DNA from: Chara braunii
Taxonomy: Eukaryota; Streptophyta; Charophyceae; Charales; Characeae
NCBI GenBank assembly: GCA_003427395.1
Contig: BFEA01000420.1
Coordinates: forward strand, 27,434 to 53,732
Length of the DNA stretch: 26,299 nucleotides
Direction: 5' to 3'
Shown: positions 1 through 8,866 of the stretch, piece after piece
How the letters are laid out: each line of letters opens with the position of its first letter
Position numbering within the stretch: position 1 is the first letter of the stretch
Translations under genes and position numbers: made by a program
The notes under the pieces: model-generated
What the model saw: only the letters and a program-made list of their open reading frames with translations
Told to the model about the DNA's origin: nothing
Databases searched by the model: none

Positions 1-101
1 ATTTTGCTCATCCTATTGTTGGAAGTAGCGTGAGGCCAGCCGTGTGGTTGGAAACTTACCTTTTGGCCGCTGCGTTGCCCATCCTATCGATGGAAAACTG
101 A

Positions 102-157
<56 letters not shown>
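102..157. repeat. CT/CA dinucleotide microsatellite
   Basis: A short CT run (about 102-111) passes directly into an uninterrupted CA run to 157. It is a simple sequence repeat with no coding content. Bases 1-101 before it show nothing recognisable. Confidence 0.97.
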
Positions 158-160
<3 letters not shown>

Positions 161-509
161 TTCATTGAACGCGCGGCAACACATGCCAAATCAATATTCC
201 ACCTTATGTGCCATGATTATTGTAAATAGCACGGGCATTGATTACTAGCCTGTGAGAGGGACGGATTGACCTCCCATCATGAAGACCTAGCCCTAATGAA
301 AAACGTTCTCGTCAACGACCATCAGCACACTCCAAAAAAAACATATCAAGCAGCGTCACATGGAAACCCTAAAACACCCTACCTCCTACCTAAGGAGCAA
401 TCAACTCCCAGTGTTGACTGAAACCTTGAGCCGGACAATTCCAATCAACAAAGGGGGCATCGACTATCCTACACCTCTCCGCTGCCAAACATCTAGGAGT
501 GATTTAGCC
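158..509. other. Unannotated spacer
   Basis: Ordinary mixed-composition sequence with no long open frame on either strand, no repeat and no RNA gene that I can recognise. Confidence 0.6.
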
Positions 510-1211
510 TTACAATAGAAGGGCGAGGAGAAAATAAAACGTTTTTCCGGTTGTAATCCCCTCTTCCCCATCGTCGTCAATTCCCCATTCCTCTTTCCCG
601 GCGATGACATTGCTGGTTTTGGTAGTGTTGCCAATTCTGATGTTTTTGGTATTGTTGTTATTGTTGTTATTGTTGTTATTGTTGTCATCATTACTGTTGT
701 TGTTCCTATAATTGTGTTTGTTGTCGTTGTCGCCAGTAACACTGCGGACATGATTATTGTTGTTGGAAGCGCTGATGAAGAAGATGCACCTGTAGTCCTC
801 TTCCCCATCATCGTCAGATCCCCTTTCCCCTCTCCCTGTGATGATATTGTCGGTTTTGGTGTCGTCACCGATGCTGATATTTTTTATTTTTTTTTTGTCA
901 TCATCGTTAGTGTTGTTGCTGCATTTGTCTTGGTTGTCGATGTCACCGCTCGCGTTGCGGGCGCCATTATTGTTGTCGAAGATGCTGTTGATGATGATGC
1001 ACCTTACATTTCTCTGATTTTTGTTGTTGCGGTTATTGCCATGGTTATCTCCACCGCTGCTGTTGCTGTGAATGATGATGGCGCTGTTATTATTGCTGCA
1101 GGCATTGAATCCTTGATTGTCGTCGTAGCCGTCTATGTCACTGATGTAGATGTTGTTGGTGTTGCTGATGTTGGCGTTGCCACCTTTGTCGCTGCTTGTG
1201 CCTCCTTCCAC
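510..1211 (-). CDS. Asn/Asp-rich low-complexity frame, hypothetical
   Basis: The minus strand is open for 233 codons, read from 1211. The product is dominated by Asn, Asp, Ser and Ile with poly-Asn tracts that come from TTG/TTA-type trinucleotide repeats on the plus strand. Two internal segments are related: one containing KTSNVIAGKEEW followed by DDDGEE, and one containing KTDNIITGRGER followed by DDDGEE. The frame therefore partly arose by duplication. No domain is recognised. The overlapping plus strand is also open (714-1712), as expected of trinucleotide-rich DNA, so openness is weak evidence for coding. A neighbouring minus-strand frame (1133-1552) overlaps its start in another phase, so the two could be parts of one gene joined by a frameshift or intron. 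I would treat it as a possible repeat artefact. Confidence 0.22.
   Translation of the reverse strand: MEGGTSSDKGGNANISNTNNIYISDIDGYDDNQGFNACSNNNSAIIIHSNSSGGDNHGNNRNNKNQRNVRCIIINSIFDNNNGARNASGDIDNQDKCSNNTNDDDKKKIKNISIGDDTKTDNIITGRGERGSDDDGEEDYRCIFFISASNNNNHVRSVTGDNDNKHNYRNNNSNDDNNNNNNNNNNNTKNIRIGNTTKTSNVIAGKEEWGIDDDGEEGITTGKTFYFLLALLL
566..885. repeat. Diverged direct duplication within trinucleotide-rich DNA
   Basis: The segment at about 566-650 reappears at about 807-885, offset by roughly 240 bp. Shared landmarks are a CCATCRTCGTCA stretch, a TTTCCC motif, a GATGAYATTG motif and a GGTTTTGGT motif in the same order. Between them is a TTGTTA-type hexanucleotide run (about 651-686). The duplication explains the internal protein repeat of the minus-strand Asn-rich frame. 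Confidence 0.65.
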
Positions 1212-1552
1212 TCCTTTTCACCTTCCAGCCGCTCCTCCAGCAGATTGCACAGATTGCGACCCTCAGTGAAGAGGGCCTTACAGGTAGCCAACATGCTATC
1301 TGCTCTCGTCCAATTGATGCGAGCCTCGAGCTGGGGATGCGGCATCTCCTCCAGCTCCCAGATGATATTCAGCATGTCGTCGGCCGTGTCGTTCAACCAA
1401 TCAGCCAGAGAGATTGCCCCCCCTTCGATCTCCGACTCTTCCTTCAACAGCAAAGACAGCTCCTCCACGATCTCCTGTAACTGCCCGCATCCCTTCTCCA
1501 AGGTGATCAACCATTCATCCCCTCCACGTTGTAGCTCCCCTACCATATCCAT
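1133..1552 (-). CDS. Hypothetical small helical protein or gene fragment
   Basis: The minus strand is open for 139 codons from an ATG at 1552. The product begins MDMVGELQRGG and is rich in Glu, Leu and Trp-containing amphipathic stretches, for example a leucine- and glutamate-rich segment near residues 25-45 and LEERLEGEKEWKE near residues 105-117. This suggests a mainly helical or coiled-coil fold. The last dozen residues are a Thr/Ser/Ala/Pro tail read from the start of the low-complexity region. I recognise no family. Composition is balanced, unlike the neighbouring trinucleotide-rich DNA, which makes it the better coding candidate of this area. The frame is open a few codons upstream of the ATG before a TGA, so the true start is uncertain and it may be an internal exon or gene fragment. 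Confidence 0.35.
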   Translation of the reverse strand: MDMVGELQRGGDEWLITLEKGCGQLQEIVEELSLLLKEESEIEGGAISLADWLNDTADDMLNIIWELEEMPHPQLEARINWTRADSMLATCKALFTEGRNLCNLLEERLEGEKEWKEAQAATKVATPTSATPTTSTSVT

Positions 1553-1700
1553 GTCTTGCCCAGAAAGTTGCGCCGCTATTGTGTCTCGTCGTCGATATCA
1601 CTTCCGACGCTACCGCTGCCTGCACGTCACGGGAAACCCCTGTCCCCGACAACAGATGCCACGTGGCTATCAAGTAGTCACGCACGTCTGTCGGGCGCAC
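1515..1700 (-). CDS. Short hypothetical frame, possible upstream part of the helical frame
   Basis: A 61-codon minus-strand frame begins at an ATG at 1700 (MRPTDVRDYLIATWHLLSG) and overlaps the start of the helical frame in a different phase. The opening looks protein-like. The final third reads low-quality Gly/Arg/Trp sequence, as expected once the real phase has changed. It could be the true N-terminal portion of the same gene, separated by a 1-base frameshift or an intron. I recognise no domain. Confidence 0.2.
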   Translation of the reverse strand: MRPTDVRDYLIATWHLLSGTGVSRDVQAAVASEVISTTRHNSGATFWARHGYGRGATTWRG

Positions 1701-1988
1701 GCACAGGCCTAGTGGTCGAGAAGCTCCCCTCCCCGGACGCTAGTCTAGTCGGAGAGACCAGGCCTTGCCAATCCGCCAGCATTAGGGTGCTAGCGCTAGC
1801 GCAACTCTGAACCATACATTCTTTAGACCTGGGTCTCTGGCGTTTCCAGAACATTGTACGCCCTTACCCCCTAACCCCCTAAACCCCTCCTACCACATTA
1901 CCTCCCCTGCTACTTTTGGGGGTATGTCGTCTTAAAAATGTCGTTCTCCCCTCCAGCGTTCTTAAAAGATGTTACCCAGTTACCCCAA

Positions 1989-2028
1989 CCCCCCCCCCCC
2001 CCCCCTCCCCCTCCCCTCCCCGCTTGTG
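1989..2028. repeat. Poly-C tract and C-rich run
   Basis: About 17 consecutive C residues are followed by CCCCCT/CCCCT repeats. The opposite strand is therefore a long G-run array, capable of quadruplex formation and prone to slippage and base-call error. Confidence 0.9.
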
Positions 2029-2531
2029 GGTCTGGCATTTTCTGATATGGTTGCCCTTTAACCCCGACCACCCCCTACCATCTTTCAAGTTGGGGGACCG
2101 ACATTTTGGAAGCACAGTGCCACATTGCCCCCTATCCCCCCAATCTCATTCGAGGGTCCTATGTTTTGAAATCGTAGTACCTCATTACCAACAAATGTGG
2201 CCCCTTTCAACATTAATGCAGGACCCCCCGAAATGAGGTTGAAGGGGTAGGATGCAACATGTTCCCAACACTGCAGCCTTACATACGATCTAGAGGTTGG
2301 GAGCAGGGCATTCCGACATTTTGAAAACGTCGCATCCAAATGTAATACGACGGTTCGGGGTAAGTGGGTCAAACATTTTAAAAATGGCGGCCCCTCAAAT
2401 GTGGCAGGGCAGGGATAGGGGGGTCTGACATTTCCAAAACGTCGAGCCCCCAAATTTTGTTGTGAGGGGGAGTGTAGGTGGTAACGGGAAATGACATTCT
2501 CAAAACATGGACCCCCGAAGGGATAATATAA

Positions 2532-2558
2532 GGGAGTGTGGGGATCGGGGTTGAGGGG
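2532..2558 (+). other. G-quadruplex motif
   Basis: Four runs of 3, 4, 4 and 4 guanines are separated by loops of 5, 3 and 4 bases, which satisfies the standard four-run quadruplex pattern on the plus strand. It lies inside the G-rich half of the degenerate minisatellite. Confidence 0.7.
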
Positions 2559-2795
2559 AGAGAGCGGTTTCTAAACGTCAGATAACCAGATGGAGTGGCA
2601 CATTTGTTGCGGAGGGTAAGTGGTAAGGGTGTGCTACTTGTTGGAAATGTTGGATCTCTGAAGGCAGTGCGGGGGTAGGGGTTGAGTGGGTTCTGTATTT
2701 TCTAAACGTCGAACTCCCAGATTTGTTCGAGCGGATAAGATAAAAGTATATGATTGTCCTTACTGGGATGATAGAGAGGGTTGTCACGTGGGAAT

Positions 2796-2832
2796 CCCCG
2801 GTGGCCGAGCCGGGGTCATAGTTTGACCCCCG
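2796..2832. other. Overlapping compact hairpins
   Basis: CCCCGG at 2796-2801 pairs with CCGGGG at 2810-2815 (8-base loop). Alternatively CCGGGGTCA at 2810-2818 pairs with TGACCCCCGG at 2824-2833 with a single bulged C and a 5-base loop. The two structures share 2810-2815, so they exclude each other. The first loop carries TGGCCGAG, which resembles a tRNA A-box, but the rest does not fold as a tRNA. Confidence 0.55.
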
Positions 2833-3029
2833 GAACCCCGACGCAGGGATCCCCAACCGTATGTGCATTTAGTTGCCATCATCACATGTGCAGGCATTGG
2901 ATGTATGCGAGTACATCAAAATCTTCTTCCTATACAGCGAAGGTAAAAAGATGATAGAAATGAGATATTTTTTTGCATTGAACATCTAATAAGATGCGCA
3001 CACTCTTGTTAACTTGATTATATATTACC

Positions 3030-3380
3030 AAACCTTGCAATTAATCGAGAGGGAAATCAAATGATGGTATTTTTTTTATGCCTTGTGAGAAGTTGTGACA
3101 CTAATTTCCTCAACATAGTTAAGGAATTGGTTAAAAAAATTGACAAGAATCATAAAAGTTCTTCAAATTGGAACGTATGTGGAATTGAAAAACGTTAGAC
3201 CTTTACCGGAACTCGCAGTGAATCGAGAGGGAAATCAAATCATGGTACTTTTCTGATGCCTTGTGACACTAATTTTCTTAAAATTTTAAACAGCTAAGGA
3301 GTTGGTTTAAACTTTTGGCAAAAATCGTACGAACTCTTCCAGTTTGAACTTACGTGCAGTTCAGAAATGATAGACCTCTA
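3030..3380. repeat. Two diverged copies of a ~178-bp satellite-like unit
   Basis: ATCGAGAGGGAAATCAAAT occurs at 3044 and again at 3222, an offset of 178. After it the two copies stay co-linear: TTGTGAC-ACTAATTT, then TAAGGA-TTGGTT (3119 and 3295), then TTAGACCT/ATAGACCT (3194 and 3370). The AT-rich composition and near-nucleosomal period are satellite-like, but only two recognisable copies are present. Confidence 0.75.
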
Positions 3381-3508
3381 AAAATCATTCTTGTGCTTCC
3401 AAGTTTAGCCAATTTCACCATGTTTTCCGGTAAATGCAACCGGAGGTAGCCACCATAATGTGATAGTTTAATTGTGTGAAAACCTAGGCTGTGCCGGAAA
3501 CAAGCTGG

Positions 3509-3559
3509 TTGGATCGGACCGGATCCAATCGGTCTAGTTGGACCCCCGGTGGTCCAACT
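3509..3559. other. Pair of adjacent perfect hairpins
   Basis: TTGGATC (3509-3515) pairs with GATCCAA (3522-3528) around a 6-base loop. Seven bases further on, AGTTGGACC (3536-3544) pairs with GGTCCAACT (3551-3559), also around a 6-base loop. The surrounding DNA repeats CCGG, GGTT and TTGGAC motifs, as do many dispersed plant intergenic repeats. Confidence 0.7.
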
Positions 3560-3692
3560 GGAATTCCGGTTTGACTGAAAAGTGGGTCAGAATTGTTTGT
3601 TTGTTTTTTCACAAACATGGTTGGACTGCGCTCGTCGAGATCTCCCCGAATTTGCAAAGAAAACTTTGAACAGAAAAGTTTTGTTTTATGTG

Positions 3693-3766
3693 TGTGGGGG
3701 GGGGGTTGGGGGAGGAGGGCAGCGGGGGAACAATTTTACGAATTGTTCTCCCTCCTTATCTCTCTT

Positions 3767-3848
<82 letters not shown>

Positions 3849-3895
3849 CCCCCCNCCCCCCCCAACCAACCAATCAATCAATCAATCAATCAATC
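3693..3895. repeat. G-rich tract, CT microsatellite, poly-C and CAAT repeat
   Basis: Runs of G (3696-3728, a quadruplex-compatible pattern) lead into a CT dinucleotide array (about 3774-3846). A poly-C run with one ambiguous base at 3855 follows, then CAAC/CAAT tetranucleotide repeats (3864-3895). Open frames called here (Ser-Leu or Arg-Glu repeats) are purely products of the dinucleotide. The cluster forms the left edge of the DUF7869-like remnant, which appears truncated there. Confidence 0.95.
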
Positions 3896-3943
3896 CGATC
3901 TCCCATGCATCGAGAAGACGTCTGTTGAGAGAAATGTCGAATA

Positions 3944-5324
3944 ATGAAAACAAACCTTACTGGGATAATAGCTCACGGTAGGGCACCTTCGCTCTTCGTT
4001 CACACATGGTTCTCGTACTTGTCGCACAAATCTAACTCTGTCGTCATGTCCATTGCCAAAGTTTTGAGAGATGTACAAGCACGCGAAGGCGCGCTCCCCC
4101 CCCTGTTGCGGGTGCAAACGGACAACTGTGGGGGTCACAACAAAAATAAGTACGTGTTCGCCTTCATGGCCATGCTTGTCAAGTTTCGTATCTTCGAGGT
4201 CGTAGAAATGGGATAGTGGGGCACACACATACTGACATAGACACAAAGTTCAACTTATTCGCGAAAAAACTGTCCGATTGCGATGCTTACACCATGGACG
4301 AGCTCTTCACTGTCCTGCAAGCATCATGCGAGCAGGATGTCGATTGCACTCTCCTCACTGAACTGACTGACTGGAAAAACGCCATTGACCCGTTCCTCGA
4401 TCACAAAATCAAGGGGCATGCCAAGCCGCATCTCTTCAAATTCTTCATGGATGGGGACAACCTTGCAATGCTGTACAAAGAGCATTGTACCAAAAAAAAG
4501 TGGGAGCTTGAGACTGACGTTGTGTACTTGTTTAAAAAGGGTGCAGACAACGAGTGGTCGGGGCCTCTGTGGGGTTTCCAGTAGTTCCGCGAGTCGCCTA
4601 ACCCGTAGGGAGACGATTTCGTTAACGAAATTGCGGGGGTTCGTGTTATGCAAAAGTCATGGGAAATTCGCAGAACGAATGAGAGAGGCAAGATGAACAC
4701 ACAGGGGCGCTGAAATATGCACGACTACGGTACAGGACCGACCATTTCAACGAATTTGAAAACATATCGGAAGAGGACAGTCGTACGGTGCCCCTGCAAA
4801 GTGCGTTCTTCCCTGCACCAATGCCTGAAAAGGAAGATGTCATGCCAGTTGCTCCGCATGTTATCGACTCGCCGACGAGGAAACCTTGCTTTGTAGGTTA
4901 CAAGAAAGATGCCCCGAAACCAGAGTTCAAACCGCACGAGGTCGTAGCTGTCAATAACTTGTTAGTGTTCCGTGTACCGGACGATTACGTCGCAAAGGGG
5001 TGCAAATTTTGGATAGGACGTGTTATGGAGCGGGATGACAGTCGTATCCGCGTCCAGTATTGGACACCTTGAGGAAGGGATCGCGACTTGGCAAAGCTGT
5101 ATGCAGATTCATGGGCAAAGGCATGGAAGGCCGAAACTGAATCTGACGACGACTGTCAAGACCTCGACGTCGTTGTGTGGGTATGGGTCAACAATTAACG
5201 CTCTGAGACAGGTATGCGGATCCTTAAGCGAGAGGCTCTTAATGCACAGTTGTCGCTGGTCGTCCCTGACAAGGAGTCTGCATCAACGCAAGATACGATA
5301 TCTGTTTCAGACACATCTGTGTAG
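3944..5324 (+). pseudogene. Decayed DUF7869-like gene
   Basis: The recognisable core is spread over three plus-strand phases. The first segment (3944-4216) carries QTDNCGGHNKNKYVF at about 4118-4162. The second (4216-4584) opens with GHTHTDID at 4219-4242 and contains a KPHLFKFF stretch. The third is open from about 4680 to 5072 and holds a KFWIGRV motif and a V-x-Y-W-T-P end. From memory, a D-N-C/S-G-G-x-N-K-N motif followed by V-G-H-T-H-x-D-I-D is the hallmark of the DUF7869 family, often repetitive and transposon-associated in algae, plants and invertebrates; its molecular function is not established. Damage visible: a phase change at 4214-4216 within the GHTH motif, a TAG at 4582-4584, another phase change near 4660-4680, a TGA at 5070-5072 and a TAA at 5196-5198. 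After these stops the third phase still reads like protein (KLYADSWAKAWKAE) to a TAG at 5322-5324. The N-terminus seems lost at the microsatellite. I am fairly sure of the family and sure that it is broken. Confidence 0.62.
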
Positions 5325-5487
5325 ACGTGATGAGGGAAGGGGTATGAGTGAGGATCATCTGTTCAATACGAACAACATAGAGCACATGGCTAATTGTTCG
5401 ATTGGATTGCATTTTTCTGTCATACTCGTTGTCTTTAGAATGTCTGCATTGCCGGAATGGAAGCGTAATGAGAAATAGGGGACGCCG

Positions 5488-5724
5488 GTGAAATGGGAAG
5501 ACCTCCTATCATGGAAAACAAGAATGCAAATGAGGGTTGTCGGCGTGGAAGCAGTCGACTGGTGTGCATTGGAGCCCTCGATTGAGTTGTGGTACGACGA
5601 GGAGTGCCTACAAGTTTACAACCTCGCTAACACGGTTCAGCCTAATGCAAACAACGAAAGGCAAGGCAGTGGCGAATGGACCAAAGCGTTTTACGAGTTG
5701 GGGTTTGTTCACATGCGGGGGTAG
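5488..5724 (+). CDS. Hypothetical 78-residue frame
   Basis: The frame starts MKWEDLLSWKTR and contains WCALEPSIELWYDEE near the middle. Composition (Trp, Glu, Tyr, Leu) is protein-like rather than repeat-derived. It follows the DUF7869-like remnant by about 160 bp on the same strand, so it may be a further fragment of that locus. I recognise no domain, and there is no supporting start or splice context. Confidence 0.25.
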   Translation: MKWEDLLSWKTRMQMRVVGVEAVDWCALEPSIELWYDEECLQVYNLANTVQPNANNERQGSGEWTKAFYELGFVHMRG

Positions 5725-6410
5725 AACGGGCGTGACGGATCAGTGACATGCGTGGCATTTTGTTCAAACGGTGGCCTGACAGAGTGCACGACACGGATTG
5801 AACGAACGAAGGTGTCTTTGATGGAGCAAGAGACCAACATGCAAAGGGCGATGTTGAAGTATGTCAGACATATATGCAACGAATCAGAGACGCAATACTG
5901 CATTGTATCAACGAAAGGTCGAGGATCGCCATTCACGTGGCGACGACTTTAATCACATGCCACAACGAAGAAGGGAAAAAACAAAAACTGAAAAAAACTA
6001 ACACAATAATAAAGTTCAATATTGTCGATCATATTCGACGGCATGAAAGTGACAAACGAAACAACTTGCAGTCCGTCTTGCTTTGGTGTCCGCATTGACT
6101 GCCGCTCCGCAACCACATTAATCACTCTCTAATGACCCGTATAAGCATGCGAGGAATGACAATGACTCTCTGGACTTATGCAAGCGGTGCGTTCTATTCC
6201 ATACTTTATCCCTAATTGTGATGTTTATGTTTTTTTTTTTTTTTTGCCCCGTACGGTATGGACCCTGAATGGATGAAGAGGCAGATGAGACAGGATTGGT
6301 GGGAAACGCCGATCAAATGAGCGGAACTTACATCAGACCGGTTGAGGAGACATTGTAATGCCGTCGGACTTATCACATGAGATTTTGCATATTACGAACA
6401 GTCACTGCAC
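5725..6410. other. Spacer with a poly-T tract
   Basis: No credible gene. A run of about 16 T residues occurs at 6230-6245; read on the minus strand it is a poly-A tract, but no adjoining retroposed gene is recognised. Confidence 0.55.
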
Positions 6411-6947
6411 TTGTATCCTCTAAGCGCAAGAAGAAAGATTTACAACCTCGTGAAGGTGTGCGTTCGTCATAATCATTATAAGAACGGCAGGAACGCAACA
6501 TATAAGGAAGTCTTTTACGGTTACGGCCTAGTGACTGTCAGGCTGACAGAGAAGTGCAGTGCCAATATTGCATGTGTTGCTGTAAAATTTCACAAAGGCC
6601 TTACAATATGTGCAACGAAGACATTGAGATATAAGATACCATCAAGTGATGTAGGAGACTTTATGCTACGAGCATACAAGCAGCACGTAAAAAAGTATTG
6701 TATTCACGCACGAGATGCAATGTTGGAATTCTTCGCTCGAAAGACTGCGATCACGGTTTGTATCTCAACAGTCATTATACAAAAGGAAGAAACGACGGGG
6801 GTCAACCGCAAATTAAAAAAAAAACAAATTAACCAGCAACTTCAACATCACGAAAGTGTACTCCGCCGAGCCAACGGACTGAGCAACAACCTTGTTCACT
6901 TGCGCCGCTGTTGCACTTCCCAACATTTTGTAATAAAGAAGTTATAG
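6411..6947 (+). CDS. Hypothetical 178-residue frame
   Basis: This is one of the longer frames here not explained by simple repeats. The product starts MYPLSARRKIYN, is rich in Lys, Arg, His and Cys, and ends in a basic segment containing RKLKKKQINQQ. It has no transmembrane stretch or signal peptide that I can see. There is no family match from memory, and the ATG has no supporting context. AT-rich DNA and the lack of conserved motifs make a chance open frame quite possible. It is bounded on the right by a direct repeat and a GA microsatellite. Confidence 0.25.
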   Translation: MYPLSARRKIYNLVKVCVRHNHYKNGRNATYKEVFYGYGLVTVRLTEKCSANIACVAVKFHKGLTICATKTLRYKIPSSDVGDFMLRAYKQHVKKYCIHARDAMLEFFARKTAITVCISTVIIQKEETTGVNRKLKKKQINQQLQHHESVLRRANGLSNNLVHLRRCCTSQHFVIKKL

Positions 6948-6988
6948 CTTAGCAGATGTAAAGTTTGTGGCAATAGAGTATATCATGT

Positions 6989-7105
6989 GCTCACGTACGA
7001 GTGCATATATCGTTTTTTTTTTTACCATGCAGTTGCCAGATTTAGTTTTTTAACAATGATGTCGGATTTTCCAACTTTTATCCGCTCACGTACGAGTGCA
7101 CATAT
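6989..7105. repeat. Short direct repeat pair, 95 bp apart
   Basis: GCTCACGTACGAGTGCATAT at 6989-7008 recurs as GCTCACGTACGAGTGCACAT at 7084-7103. Each copy contains the palindrome CGTACG. The intervening DNA is T-rich. Confidence 0.8.
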
Positions 7106-7161
7106 TCGTAGTGTAGAGGAATGTATCAAGGCCAGATCACGAACTTTTATCGACATTGTCT

Positions 7162-7162
<1 letters not shown>

Positions 7163-7213
<51 letters not shown>

Positions 7214-7214
7214 N

Positions 7215-7288
<74 letters not shown>
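7163..7288. repeat. GA dinucleotide microsatellite
   Basis: About 126 bp of uninterrupted GA with one ambiguous base at 7214. The Arg-Glu frames across it are artefacts. Confidence 0.98.
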
Positions 7289-7293
<5 letters not shown>

Positions 7294-8851
7294 TCTCTCT
7301 ATGTAAACTTGTGTTTTTTAGGTGTGCTTGAATTTAACAGAAACATGTATCATATGTCTCCAACTTTTGTAGATGTCTATGGAGTTTTTTGTCATTTACA
7401 TATGTGTTTTTTAGTATGGTATTAAATATGTTTCTCTTCTCTTAATGCGATTTTTGAATCAAAACCAAAAGTCACTGATTTTATATTGTGAAACATAGTA
7501 AATGTTAATCGATATGATTGAAATTACAATAAAACCCATCATAAAGACCCCTATAGCTTCACATAATGCCAATGAAATTGGAACACTTCCCAAAAATTGT
7601 GAGAAAGCGATTTAAAACTTGTGGTCAACATGAGCACAAAATATAAACAAATGTGGGGTACCTCCCCAAAATGGTCTACTCAAAACATGAAAAACCACCA
7701 AAATAACCATGAAAATCACAATTTCAATTTCGTTCAAAAAATATAAAATGTTCGGTTTGATGAAATCGCTGGATATGATAGTGATGCATAGTAGAGTTCA
7801 CAATTGAAATCCACTTCCCCTGTATCCAACATACCTGTGAGCATCATCAAGCGGCAATGTCTAAGGTGTGCAACCACGAACCACCCCTGTGCCCAAGGAG
7901 TATGCTTATTACCAGCCTGCCCTTTGTTTACCCTCGCGTGCAACGAGCCTTACGTCTGACTGATCTGGCCGACCAAGAGGCAATTTAAGGACAACCTCCG
8001 AGAGTCCTCAGGATTTTTTTAACGTCGCAATAAGGACGACGATCACAGCCAGCGGACAGTTCAGACCCCAACGAGAAATGTTTATTGACGGTCTGGGAGC
8101 GTCTCCGTAGGACTGGTCAGTCCGCACACCCCTTCTATTAGCGCAACAAAGAGCCTCAATGGATCAAGCAGCATGGCCTGCCCATTACGAACTCAATATA
8201 TACGAGTGTTATTTTGTGAGATTACCCGGATCTTAAATCATCTACTTGCATTAACCACCCATGGTATGGATGAAGGAGCATAACCCCTTTTCTTTGGGCT
8301 TTTGAAGAACGAGAAATATTGTTTGGCATGGTGACCGTGACCCGTGCTTCGACCAGGGCCCTTCAGAGGCATCGCCCTCTCCCGCCAGATGCGCCACTGG
8401 GAAGAATGTCGTCTCTCAAGGTAGAGCAGACACGACTCCTCCCCAAAGAGAGGACACTCAAGTTGGACTCACTTCCTCATGGTAAGAAAAGATTGAGAGG
8501 GTATATAAGGAATGGGAACAACGAACCTGGAGATAGCTGCCCCCAACCACAAATTTGTCACCAACTGGGCCGACGTGCATTTCGATGACCGGTCATTAGC
8601 CTCGGTACCACCCACAACGCAATGTAGTGCCACTTCAACCAAAACGCCACGTCAACATACTCTCATCATCATACATATATCTTATGTCGCCACAACTCCC
8701 ATGCTGTCGCCACAGCCTTCCAGCATCCGGCCTCTCCACTTAGGCCCCGCTACAACAAACCAACGTCAAAGCATCCTTACTACACATGAAGCACCATCAG
8801 TGCACCAAGTAACAATGTCGCCGGTGCCAGGTAATCGGCGATCACGAACCA
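7289..8851. other. Mostly AT-rich spacer, no gene recognised
   Basis: From 7289 to about 7730 the DNA is AT-rich with no structure I can name. A TATATAAGG box-like string occurs at 8502-8510 but leads no recognisable gene. GGACTG and CAGTCC form a small inverted repeat near 8111-8124. If the LTR at 8867 is a 5' LTR, the part just below 8852 would be its untranslated leader; I see no gag or pol homology in it. Confidence 0.5.
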
Positions 8852-8863
8852 GCTCCGATACCA
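8852..8863 (-). other. LTR-retrotransposon primer-binding site (initiator Met tRNA type)
   Basis: On the minus strand the sequence reads TGGTATCGGAGC, which matches 11 of 12 bases of the plant initiator-Met-tRNA primer-binding site as I know it (TGGTATCAGAGC). It is preceded, in the sense direction, by CA-ATT, the usual junction between the end of a plant LTR and its primer-binding site. Confidence 0.72.
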
Positions 8864-8866
8864 AAT

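Larger units (their letters stand above)
1840..2720. repeat. Degenerate minisatellite in two opposed orientations
   Basis: Loosely repeated units of about 60-110 bp share a core resembling GACATTTTnnAAAACGTCG followed by a G- or C-run. From about 1840 to 2225 the units read C-rich on the plus strand. From about 2235 to 2720 the same motif reads G-rich, as the reverse complement: for example CCGACATTTTGG at 2099 against CATTTTGAAAACGTCGCA at 2314 and CATTTCCAAAACGTCGAG at 2428. The strand switch lies near 2225-2240. There is no credible coding frame. Confidence 0.6.

Noticed and set aside
1860-1895. Telomere-like CCCCTAA/CCCTAAA strings
   Set aside because: There are only one or two imperfect units inside a general C-rich minisatellite, with no tandem telomere array.
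2790-2835. tRNA-like A-box and B-box (TGGCCGAG, AGTTTGACCC)
   Set aside because: The boxes are only about 18 bases apart and no cloverleaf or acceptor stem can be formed.
3686-3877. Ser-Leu and Arg-Glu repeat frames at 3.6-3.9, 7.1-7.3 and 11.9-12.1 kb
   Set aside because: They are pure translations of CT/GA microsatellites, partly across Ns.
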